DNA of 34,171 nucleotides, taken from a virus. The notes beneath the pieces were generated by a model, which saw only the letters and a list, made by a program, of their open reading frames with translations, ran no database searches and was not told the origin of the DNA. The position numbers and the translations under genes were made by a program. This document shows, piece by piece, positions 7,695 through 14,518 of this stretch. The stretch spans positions 1-34,171 of IMG/VR virus record IMGVR_UViG_3300044625_002158. The stretch is one strand, 5' to 3'. Numbering within the stretch: the first letter of the stretch is position 1; each line of letters opens with the position of its first letter.

Positions 7695-8136
7695 GAGCCC
7701 TCCTTGCGTTGATAACGTGCCCAAGTCCGACGGTGCCCAGCCGCACCTCGTCGACCCAACGCACCGTGTTGTTGGGCATGTTTTGCAGCAGGGAAAGCAC
7801 CGAAGGACTCAGCAGGCCGTTGGTGACTACCGCCGCCACGAGGGCCTGCACCTGGGGCGAGTCGAGATCGATTTCGTCGAGCGTGCTGCGTGGATCGTCG
7901 AGCCAGGACACCACATCCATCGCCACCTTGCGACGGCTCGGGTCGCTGGCGTCCTGGCTGGCAATCACGATTTCGGACCAGGCACCCAGTTCGATCGCCA
8001 GCCGTTTGATGCGGGCCGCGCTCACCGATTGACGCACGGCCACGGTCTTGCCGTTGATCATCTCGACGCAGGCAGCGTCCGACTGGCCCAAGTACTCTGG
8101 CTTTTGCAGTTCGTCGATCAGCGGTTGCAGGTCCAT
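7687..8136 (-). CDS. hypothetical protein
   Basis: This 149-residue, probably soluble, mostly helical protein has no recognised family. The start has GGAG six bases upstream of ATG 8136. The gene overlaps the next by 8 bases and begins 2 bases after the previous stop, so all three are co-translated. The sequence contains an acidic middle section (DDPRSTLDEIDLDSPQVQAL) and a conserved-looking C-terminus with NTVRWVDEVRLG. In several phages, small proteins at this position are tail-fibre accessories, but nothing here proves that. Confidence 0.7.
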   Translation of the reverse strand: MDLQPLIDELQKPEYLGQSDAACVEMINGKTVAVRQSVSAARIKRLAIELGAWSEIVIASQDASDPSRRKVAMDVVSWLDDPRSTLDEIDLDSPQVQALVAAVVTNGLLSPSVLSLLQNMPNNTVRWVDEVRLGTVGLGHVINARRAHA

Positions 8137-8138
8137 GA

Positions 8139-9239
8139 CTACTCCAGCGTGAGGCGGATCTGGTCGGAGGCCACCTGCGCGTCGCAGGGACCGTTAACTC
8201 CGAAGGACGGATCGAGTTCGACAGCAGCGTCGGCGTGCGAAGCGTTGCGGGGAGTAAGCTGCGACTGCGGCACAAATACGACCGCATGCGAGAGCGTGAG
8301 GCCACGGGGAGCCCCTGCCCGCGGCGTGAGGAGCAACTGGTATTCGTTGCTGCCGGGAGCCAGGGTGACCGTCGCTTTGTGGACCGCTTTGCCGCTGATG
8401 GCATCGACCAGATTTGGCGTCCACGAGTAGTAGCTGCGATGCCCAATCTGGCCGACGATCGGGGCCCGAGTCGTGTTGACGATCTCCACTCGCATCGTCG
8501 TCGTCTGTCCGGCGGTGACGGGACGCGACGGCGGCGTAATGGTCACCGATACGTCGTCGCGCGGCGGCACATAGTCGAGCGAGATGCCGTCGACCCACAT
8601 ACGCACCGGGTGCGGGATCTGTGCGTCTGACATGTAGGGGACGCAGTCGAAATAGCACCGCGTCAGCAACTCCCAGTAGTCGCCCGCCCGCTGCGTGGGA
8701 TTGGGCGGCGGCGGATACTGGCTGCGGCCTCGGATGTGCTGGGGCACGTCATTCAGCACGACCTGAATCCAACGACCGTTGGCGAGGTCGTGCCGCAGGA
8801 CCAATTGGTGGTAGAAGTGCCAGCCGTCGCTCTCCTTGCGGACGCCCTTCTTGGCCGGATCGTAGTGGTACGTCCCGACGTTGATGTTTTGCTTGGAGGT
8901 GGCGGAGGACGTCGCGCGGAACCCTTCGTCGAACCGCACCCAAAACGACAGGCGGTTGGCCCGTTGGCCTCCCGCCAGGTAGCCCTCGTTGGTCGACAGG
9001 TTGCCGACGGTCCCTTTGCCGTTGCCACGACCGCGCATCACCCAGAAACCAGGCAGCCCGGCCCGCGCGTCAGGGCTCGTCACCAGCAGACAGTCCCCGC
9101 CTTGGCGACCCGCCCCCCGGGCGATCGACAACTGGTCGGCACCACTGTCGCCTTTCGGCGCGACGTAATTGCCGATCAGCTTGGTGGACCCGAGCCAGTT
9201 TTTGTCGGGCAGACCCTGCGACCAGTCGAAGAGGTTCAT
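8139..9239 (-). CDS. putative carbohydrate-binding or polysaccharide-lyase-like virion protein
   Basis: The start ATG at 9239 has AAAGGAA upstream; the frame is open to 9320, but that extra part overlaps the small secreted-protein gene. The 366-residue product appears to be a beta-sandwich. Residues 95-205 hold RLSFWVRFDEGF, KQNINVGTYHYDP and WHFYHQLVLRHDLANGRWIQ, reminiscent of concanavalin-type folds in glycan-active enzymes. A second part (from about residue 225) looks like an immunoglobulin-like domain with DDVSVTITPPSRPVTAGQ. No catalytic residues can be assigned safely. Receptor binding or depolymerisation of capsule is the likely purpose by position among the adhesins. Confidence 0.7.
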   Translation of the reverse strand: MNLFDWSQGLPDKNWLGSTKLIGNYVAPKGDSGADQLSIARGAGRQGGDCLLVTSPDARAGLPGFWVMRGRGNGKGTVGNLSTNEGYLAGGQRANRLSFWVRFDEGFRATSSATSKQNINVGTYHYDPAKKGVRKESDGWHFYHQLVLRHDLANGRWIQVVLNDVPQHIRGRSQYPPPPNPTQRAGDYWELLTRCYFDCVPYMSDAQIPHPVRMWVDGISLDYVPPRDDVSVTITPPSRPVTAGQTTTMRVEIVNTTRAPIVGQIGHRSYYSWTPNLVDAISGKAVHKATVTLAPGSNEYQLLLTPRAGAPRGLTLSHAVVFVPQSQLTPRNASHADAAVELDPSFGVNGPCDAQVASDQIRLTLE

Positions 9240-9249
9240 CGCGATTCCT

Positions 9250-9456
9250 TTAGCGGCAGGCGGGGCCGAAGCAACGGGGGGCGACAATCGCTCGCCGCGG
9301 TCCGCAGTGACCGGTGGCACAAGCGGAAACCGAATAGCCCTGCACGACCGTCACCGACTCCGAGTAGGAGGCAGCACCGTAGCTGCGGAGGCGCAGCGGG
9401 CGGGCATCGGCGATAGAACCGCAGAGCAAGGCGGCCGCGATCAAGACGTACTTCAT
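9250..9456 (-). CDS. small secreted cysteine-containing protein
   Basis: This 68-residue protein has a clear Sec signal peptide (MKYVLIAAALLCGSIADA) and AGGAG just before the ATG. The mature part is short, Arg-rich and Ser/Tyr-rich, with four Cys near the end (SACATGHCGPRRAI and RCFGPAC). The gene lies inside the late operon, between a virion protein and the lyase-like gene. It would be exported or held in the envelope of the infected cell. Small Cys-containing secreted proteins like this look familiar from Planctomycetes (recollection, unverified). It could be a host-derived accessory gene. Confidence 0.7.
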   Translation of the reverse strand: MKYVLIAAALLCGSIADARPLRLRSYGAASYSESVTVVQGYSVSACATGHCGPRRAIVAPRCFGPACR

Positions 9457-9469
9457 GGGGAACTCCTAG

Positions 9470-9865
9470 TTAGTTGGCTTCGGTCAGGACGAAACTGGTG
9501 ATCGAAACCGTAGCGTTGGCCTGCAAGATATTGGTCGAGAGGTTCAGATCACTATTGCTAGTGCCGACGCTGCCTTGGATGACGACCGTGTTATCCGATT
9601 TGAGCACCCGAAAAAAAGATGCCGTTCCAGAAGTAGTGACGGTCGCGCTCGGGATTGAATTGACCTGCAAGACCCCGTTGGTGGTCGACGCCGCAAAAGC
9701 CGTCGTCATCGTCAGTGTTGCGAGAACCGCATTGCCGCTCAACGCGGTTCCCGCGTTGGTCGGCGGTGTGCCATCGTAAAGAACGATCTTGGCGTTTGCG
9801 CCGACTAACGAATCGATCGCGTTGGCGCGATTCTGCTTCAAGGTGGAGGTGAACGAGATTGCCAT
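9470..9865 (-). CDS. phage structural protein, small beta-rich family
   Basis: This 131-residue protein has AGGAGG upstream of ATG 9865. It opens with ISFTSTLKQNRANAIDSLVG followed by AKIVLYDGTPPTNAGTALSG, a pattern seen in a widespread set of small phage virion proteins of unknown exact role. The rest is Ser/Thr/Val-rich beta structure ending in SITSFVLTEAN. It lies just downstream of the cysteine peptidase and is probably part of the tail or its decorations. Confidence 0.75.
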   Translation of the reverse strand: MAISFTSTLKQNRANAIDSLVGANAKIVLYDGTPPTNAGTALSGNAVLATLTMTTAFAASTTNGVLQVNSIPSATVTTSGTASFFRVLKSDNTVVIQGSVGTSNSDLNLSTNILQANATVSITSFVLTEAN

Positions 9866-9876
9866 TAGATGGCCTC

Positions 9877-10824
9877 CTATGTGCCAAACCCAAGTTCCCA
9901 GTCAATTGCCCGCACGGGCCAATCCTCAGTCTGCCCGTGGGCGAAAACCTCGGTGCTGGACGATTTCAGGATGTCCTTCATCGTGCTTTCCCGAATCCAG
10001 AAACTACCCCGCACGCCCTTCGGCGCAAGATACGGACAGTCCCCGTGAAAGGTCGGGCCCCACTGATTGTCGATCAGGTAGACGCGACCGTGGGCCGGAT
10101 GCGTCATGTAGCCGCCGATGCTCATCTGATGAGCCCAGGAGTCGTTCCACGCACCGAGCAGCAGGCCCTGCACGACGCGCGCCCGCGTGCCGAACATCGA
10201 CGCCATGGTGACGCCGTAGCCCTGTACCAGAGCATCTTCGAGTTCCGCGGTGGTGCGAATGCGCACCGTGTACGTTACCTGCCGCTCGTTCGCAGCCGAC
10301 GCCAGTTGGGCCTCGGGGATGGGCCAGTGCTTCGGCACGCTAAAGTCGAGTTCGATTTTGCTTGTCCACCACAGCCAGCCGTCCTTCTCGGTCGGTGGCG
10401 GCAGGAGCGAATTGTCGGTGGCGAGCATGCCGAATTCGACGCCCGCCCGCGCCATGGCCGCGCCGAAACTGCCGCCGCCCCGGCTGTTGAGCCCGGCCAG
10501 GCGACGCGAGTAACCCCAGGTCGCGAAGGCAAAGAGATTCTTCACCTCCTCGCGGGTGCGTCGAACGACGATGTCGCCGCAGATCGCCTGTGCCAACGAC
10601 CGGGCCCAGGAAACGCCCACGCACGAGCCCTCCTTTTGCCCGATGCGGGGCAGCAGTTTCCCGGTCGCCTTACTCTCTAGCTCGAACAGCAGGGCCGCGT
10701 CCGGCCGGTCCGCTGCTCCGCGATTGACGTCGGAAAATCGAGGCGTTCGCTCGTCGTAGTTGGCAGCGAGCCGCACCTGGAACGGATTGCGCTGGTCGGG
10801 AGGCAGATAGCCCTGCGGATTCAT
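9877..10824 (-). CDS. papain-like (C1-type) cysteine peptidase
   Basis: This 315-residue protein carries papain-fold signatures in order: Gln63 and Cys68 in IGQKEGSCVGVSWA, His232 in SWAHQMSIGGYM, and Asn253 in IDNQWG, matching the papain oxyanion Gln, nucleophile Cys, His and Asn. Between them lies ELEDALVQGYGVTMASM, as in bacterial C1 peptidases. It should therefore cleave peptide bonds (family C1 knowledge; the specific substrate is unknown). There is no signal peptide or membrane segment, so it would be cytosolic until released. The start has AGGGGGTG upstream and overlaps the stop of the anchored protein gene (ATGA). Its place next to two membrane-protein genes is that of an endolysin. 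It could equally process a virion protein. Confidence 0.85.
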   Translation of the reverse strand: MNPQGYLPPDQRNPFQVRLAANYDERTPRFSDVNRGAADRPDAALLFELESKATGKLLPRIGQKEGSCVGVSWARSLAQAICGDIVVRRTREEVKNLFAFATWGYSRRLAGLNSRGGGSFGAAMARAGVEFGMLATDNSLLPPPTEKDGWLWWTSKIELDFSVPKHWPIPEAQLASAANERQVTYTVRIRTTAELEDALVQGYGVTMASMFGTRARVVQGLLLGAWNDSWAHQMSIGGYMTHPAHGRVYLIDNQWGPTFHGDCPYLAPKGVRGSFWIRESTMKDILKSSSTEVFAHGQTEDWPVRAIDWELGFGT

Positions 10825-11501
10825 CGGGCACCCCCTGCCGTTTTAAGGCCCCTGGCGACGTCGCTGAAGACCTGCGCGGCCGAGGGGACATCCAACACCC
10901 GGGTATTGAGTTGCTCGCGTAGCCACGCCCCAAAGGCTTGCCAACGGGCATCGCCGACAGCAATCCCCGCCGTGGCCTTCTTCACGGCCGCATGCACGGC
11001 CGTCAGGTCGGTGAGCGTCGTCCCGATCTGGGGCAGCACCGATTCGATGGCCGCCGCGTATTTCGCCGCCACCGCCGGTTGGCCGACGGCATACGCCCGG
11101 TCGAAGACCTCGCCTGCAAACCCCTCGGGCCGCTCGGGCCGGGGCGTTGGGGCCGGGGCATCGCCGACGGTGACGACCCAGGTGGTCGACTCAAACCGCT
11201 TCGCATCGAAATCAACCAGGTACGAGAGGAACACCAGTTCGCCGCTGGTGGCGTAGGTCACGAGCACGCCGCCGCTCTCGTAGGTGCGATAGGGCACCGC
11301 CAGCGGGGACAACGGTTGCCACTGGCAGACGTCGGCCCCGTCGGTCTGGTCGAGACGCAGTTCGATCAGGCCGGGAGCGACGGTCACCCGACGCTCGGCC
11401 CCACGCGCCTCCAGGGCAGCGAGCAACGCCCCGACGACAATGGCGATGATCGCCAGCGCGTGTAGCTGCGACAGTAGTCTAGGGCTGCGTTTTGCGGCCA
11501 T
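10821..11501 (-). CDS. exported or membrane-anchored protein, lysis-cluster candidate
   Basis: This 226-residue protein has a hydrophobic segment at residues 14-34 (LHALAIIAIVVGALLAAL), followed by a possible cleavage site near ARGA. The rest is a soluble domain, with proline/arginine-rich linker residues PAPTPRPERPEG in the middle and a helical C-terminal half. This implies export, with about 190 residues outside the membrane. The gene overlaps the next upstream gene by 23 bases and the peptidase gene by 4 bases. A spanin-like or lysis accessory role is suggested only by position. Confidence 0.7.
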   Translation of the reverse strand: MAAKRSPRLLSQLHALAIIAIVVGALLAALEARGAERRVTVAPGLIELRLDQTDGADVCQWQPLSPLAVPYRTYESGGVLVTYATSGELVFLSYLVDFDAKRFESTTWVVTVGDAPAPTPRPERPEGFAGEVFDRAYAVGQPAVAAKYAAAIESVLPQIGTTLTDLTAVHAAVKKATAGIAVGDARWQAFGAWLREQLNTRVLDVPSAAQVFSDVARGLKTAGGAR

Positions 11502-11796
11502 GCGCCACCTGATCCAATCGCGTGCTTTGCAGTTTTTGCTCGTCCTTGATCGCCTCCAGCGTCGCGGCGACGCTCGCCAGCAACCGCGAGTGCTCCTTCA
11601 GCGTTTCGTCGAGCCGATCGACGAACGTCACCGACCGAGTCACCAGCGGCGTGATGACGCGGTCGGTCAACGCATCCAGCGATCGTGCGAGATAGTTGGC
11701 GATGCGCAGCGTCCCCCATGCGATGAAAAAGAGCAGCAACGTTGGCAGGCCAAAATCCCGCAGCAGAATACCGATTTGTTCGAGCGATATAGACAT
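11479..11796 (-). CDS. putative holin-like single-pass membrane protein
   Basis: The start ATG at 11796 follows the previous stop by 2 bases, with GGGGGTG upstream; a longer frame to 12072 overlaps the neighbour and is rejected. The 105-residue product has one hydrophobic segment at residues 14-30 (GLPTLLLFFIAWGTLRIA), then a long helical, coiled-coil-like tail, the arrangement of several small phage holins. The polar tail would sit in the cytoplasm. Together with the anchored protein and peptidase downstream it forms a plausible lysis module. A tail or head assembly role cannot be excluded. Confidence 0.65.
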   Translation of the reverse strand: MSISLEQIGILLRDFGLPTLLLFFIAWGTLRIANYLARSLDALTDRVITPLVTRSVTFVDRLDETLKEHSRLLASVAATLEAIKDEQKLQSTRLDQVAHGRKTQP

Positions 11797-11798
11797 GG

Positions 11799-12113
11799 TC
11801 ACCCCCGCTTGGTCAGTTGCTCCAGCACGATCTTGACCAGGATCGGCAGCAGAATCGGCAGCAGCGGCCCTTCGATCGCAGGCGTATCCTCGCCTGCCAC
11901 CTCCAGCAACTCCGACGAGACTTCGTAGAGCCGAGCCCCGTCGGCCATCTCGGGATCGTCGTCGTCCATGGGCTCGCCGAACGGCGTCCGTACCTCGTAG
12001 TCGACCCACGCCTGCGCGATAGCGGCGAGCAGTTCGGCCGCGTCCTTCCGGGTAACAGACCCGGATTTCCACGCCGCGGTAAACTCGGTGATCTCGCGGA
12101 TCAGATCATTCAT
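11799..12113 (-). CDS. hypothetical small protein
   Basis: The start ATG at 12113 overlaps the stop of the beta-helix protein (ATGA); the frame is open to 12236 but has no support there. The 104-residue product has a helical, acidic N-terminal part with EPMDDDDPEMADG and ends in a hydrophobic, amphipathic tail (LLPILLPILVKIVLEQL). That tail could associate with membrane. It sits directly ahead of the holin-like gene, so a lysis-regulating role is possible; no family recognised. Confidence 0.65.
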   Translation of the reverse strand: MNDLIREITEFTAAWKSGSVTRKDAAELLAAIAQAWVDYEVRTPFGEPMDDDDPEMADGARLYEVSSELLEVAGEDTPAIEGPLLPILLPILVKIVLEQLTKRG

Positions 12114-14518
12114 CAGAGCACCCTTACTTGCAGATAATTGGTGGCCGCAGAGCCGGTGTAGTTGGCAGCGTAGAACACCGGAAGATTCCCTGCGGCGGTT
12201 ATCGAGGAGACGTATTTGCCGACCGAGAGATCCCAATAAAGGGCCCGACCGTCGGCCGTGATGCTGTAGCTGCCCGAAACCGCATCGCCGGGCAATTCAA
12301 GAATATCGCCCTTCGTCGCGACCAGCAGGTGGTCCTCGGTCAGCGCGTCGAGCAGGATGTAACCTGAGTAGACCGAAGCAGCGTCGGCGTCGTCCCACGG
12401 TTCCCAGTTCGTATCCAGCGGCTTGTGGCGATCCGCCGCCGAACGCCCGTGAGCGGGGGCATGCAGGACAAGATATTTCGGCCAGCCGTTTTGGTGGAGG
12501 TATCGCGTCTCTAGCTCGACGACGGTTGCCAGGGGCACCTGCCGAACGAATTGCCACGACACAGGCGTTTCGCCGTTCCCTGCAAACCCGGTCACGCTAT
12601 GCGTCGGCATAGTTGCTTGCACCGTGCCACTGGTGGCCGCGCGATACTCCCGACCGTTCGCCCAGCGAAGTTGCCCCGCCGTAATTGTCTCGCCGGAGTA
12701 CCACACGGGGTGACGCAGGCCCTGATTATACTGGCCGTAGCCCGGAACGACGTTTCCAGAGATGACGACCTGCGACGCGGCAACCGTGTTGCTGATACCG
12801 ACGGCCATGCGATTAGAGTCGCGAGGCATCTTGTTGTTAAGGATGCAGACGGTGCCGCCCGTCGCAAGGGTTTCGACATACACCGCCATCGAGGGGACTA
12901 GCGGCGAGTTCGTGTAGAGATATCCGACATCGCCAAAATCATTGTGGGTGATTTCAATGCCGGTGCCCGCCTGAATGTGAATGCCAGGGCCCAGAAAATT
13001 AATGAACTTGTTACCAGTGAACCGAACACCCGATACCCCGGGATTTGCGCTGGTGCCGCTGGCGATCGTGCAACGCCAGCCCCCCTCAAAGACATTGTCG
13101 GCGACTAGGCAGTTCGGGCCGTGGATCGTGCAGGGGCGAGTAGACTGGTGCGCTTTTACCGTGTTGCCCCGCACCGTCACGCGGCGACCGCGGATATTAA
13201 ACCCGACATTCTCTGCGATGCCGGAGCCGCCCGCAGGAATGATGGCGACGTTATTCTCGAACACCCCGCGTAACGCATCCGCGTGCGTATCGTACAGCGA
13301 TGCGCCGGTCCACGTCGTCGACGTCGTCTGCTGCCCGTTATAGGAGGCGGTGCATCCTGATACCTTAAAATTGCGATTGGTGCCGTACAGGTAGAGGCCC
13401 ACCGTATCGCTCGTGCCTCGGTACTCCCAGGTCAGGCTCCCATCAGACACGGTCCCGCCGATGGCCTGGGTGGTGTACGCGGGGGCAGTGCTGCCGGATA
13501 CGCCCGCAGCACTAGCTCGCCATACGCGGTAGTAGGTGGTATTGCCGATCACGACGGTGCCGCTGAGGCGGTAGTCACCGGCCACCACTGATTCGCCAGC
13601 GGTCCACGGATAGTGCCGCTCCAGCGACCCGGTCGTGTAAACGTGCCGCACGGCGTCAAAGGTACATTGGCTCGTGTGGGTTCGATTACAGATCGCTTCC
13701 ACGATCCCGTAGATCGAGGCGATCTCGGTGTTGGGGTTTTCGAGCGCACCGAGGCGGCACCCAACCGTTCGGACGTTGTAACAAAATCGATAACCCAAGG
13801 CCCCGGGCGACGGGTAAGTGAACCAGCAGTCGTAAAGCTCTAGGTCTTCGCAGCCGTTAAACAGCAGGAAATTACCGGAGGCTGACTCCCCGGCCGCAAA
13901 CTGTCCTGTCGGCAGTTTACGGGCGCGCAGCCCGTCAATCCGCACCCCGCGGATCGTGTTGATCTTCGCGATAAACGGGTTCAACAGCATCCCGTCGTCG
14001 ATGAAATCGGCGAAGGTCCAGGTATCAGTCGTGCCCGTCACCAACCGCTCAATGCGGTGAAGCTCCATGGGAATGTAACGCACCTCGTACCCCGCCTGAG
14101 GCGTAATGTCCGGGGCGGTTATCGCCGAGTCGGACCAGACCACCACCAGGTCACCCAACGAGACGCCGAGAGCCGTTTGCAGACTGCTGCTGCGCAGCGT
14201 ACTGCTTTTCGAGGGGAGATTGGAGGTCGTCGAGTTGGCCGTTACGGGGTAGCTGCGCGTGAGCCAGGGAGTCGGATCGGTGCCGTATTTGATCTGCGCC
14301 TGTTCCCGGGTGCGGACCAATTCGGCGCCGGGCATAAACCGCATGGAAACCGGCGCGGTGATCGTGATGATCGCGTTGACGTAGACCGAACCCGAGATCT
14401 CGAACGTGACGGGTTTATTGGCGGCATTAGCCACGGCAACGGCCGCTTGCAATCGCGAGGTATCGATCGCGGCATTGCCGACACCGTTAATCTTCATCAC
14501 GTTGGTGCGTTGAATCAT
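12113..14518 (-). CDS. parallel beta-helix tailspike-like protein
   Basis: This 801-residue protein starts at ATG 14518, overlapping the stop of the large fibre gene; an open frame to 14638 is a shadow of the fibre. After about 60 residues it has repeating short beta strands and turns of a right-handed parallel beta-helix, with runs such as VSGCTASYNG, RVTVRGNTVKAH, SGVRFTGNKFINF and VVISGNVVPGY. Phage tailspikes of this fold often cleave host polysaccharides, but I cannot pick out catalytic residues. The last 65 residues (including RALYWDLSVGKYV) match the end of the adjacent 934-residue fibre in pattern. It is probably a receptor-binding adhesin or depolymerase. Confidence 0.85.
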   Translation of the reverse strand: MIQRTNVMKINGVGNAAIDTSRLQAAVAVANAANKPVTFEISGSVYVNAIITITAPVSMRFMPGAELVRTREQAQIKYGTDPTPWLTRSYPVTANSTTSNLPSKSSTLRSSSLQTALGVSLGDLVVVWSDSAITAPDITPQAGYEVRYIPMELHRIERLVTGTTDTWTFADFIDDGMLLNPFIAKINTIRGVRIDGLRARKLPTGQFAAGESASGNFLLFNGCEDLELYDCWFTYPSPGALGYRFCYNVRTVGCRLGALENPNTEIASIYGIVEAICNRTHTSQCTFDAVRHVYTTGSLERHYPWTAGESVVAGDYRLSGTVVIGNTTYYRVWRASAAGVSGSTAPAYTTQAIGGTVSDGSLTWEYRGTSDTVGLYLYGTNRNFKVSGCTASYNGQQTTSTTWTGASLYDTHADALRGVFENNVAIIPAGGSGIAENVGFNIRGRRVTVRGNTVKAHQSTRPCTIHGPNCLVADNVFEGGWRCTIASGTSANPGVSGVRFTGNKFINFLGPGIHIQAGTGIEITHNDFGDVGYLYTNSPLVPSMAVYVETLATGGTVCILNNKMPRDSNRMAVGISNTVAASQVVISGNVVPGYGQYNQGLRHPVWYSGETITAGQLRWANGREYRAATSGTVQATMPTHSVTGFAGNGETPVSWQFVRQVPLATVVELETRYLHQNGWPKYLVLHAPAHGRSAADRHKPLDTNWEPWDDADAASVYSGYILLDALTEDHLLVATKGDILELPGDAVSGSYSITADGRALYWDLSVGKYVSSITAAGNLPVFYAANYTGSAATNYLQVRVL

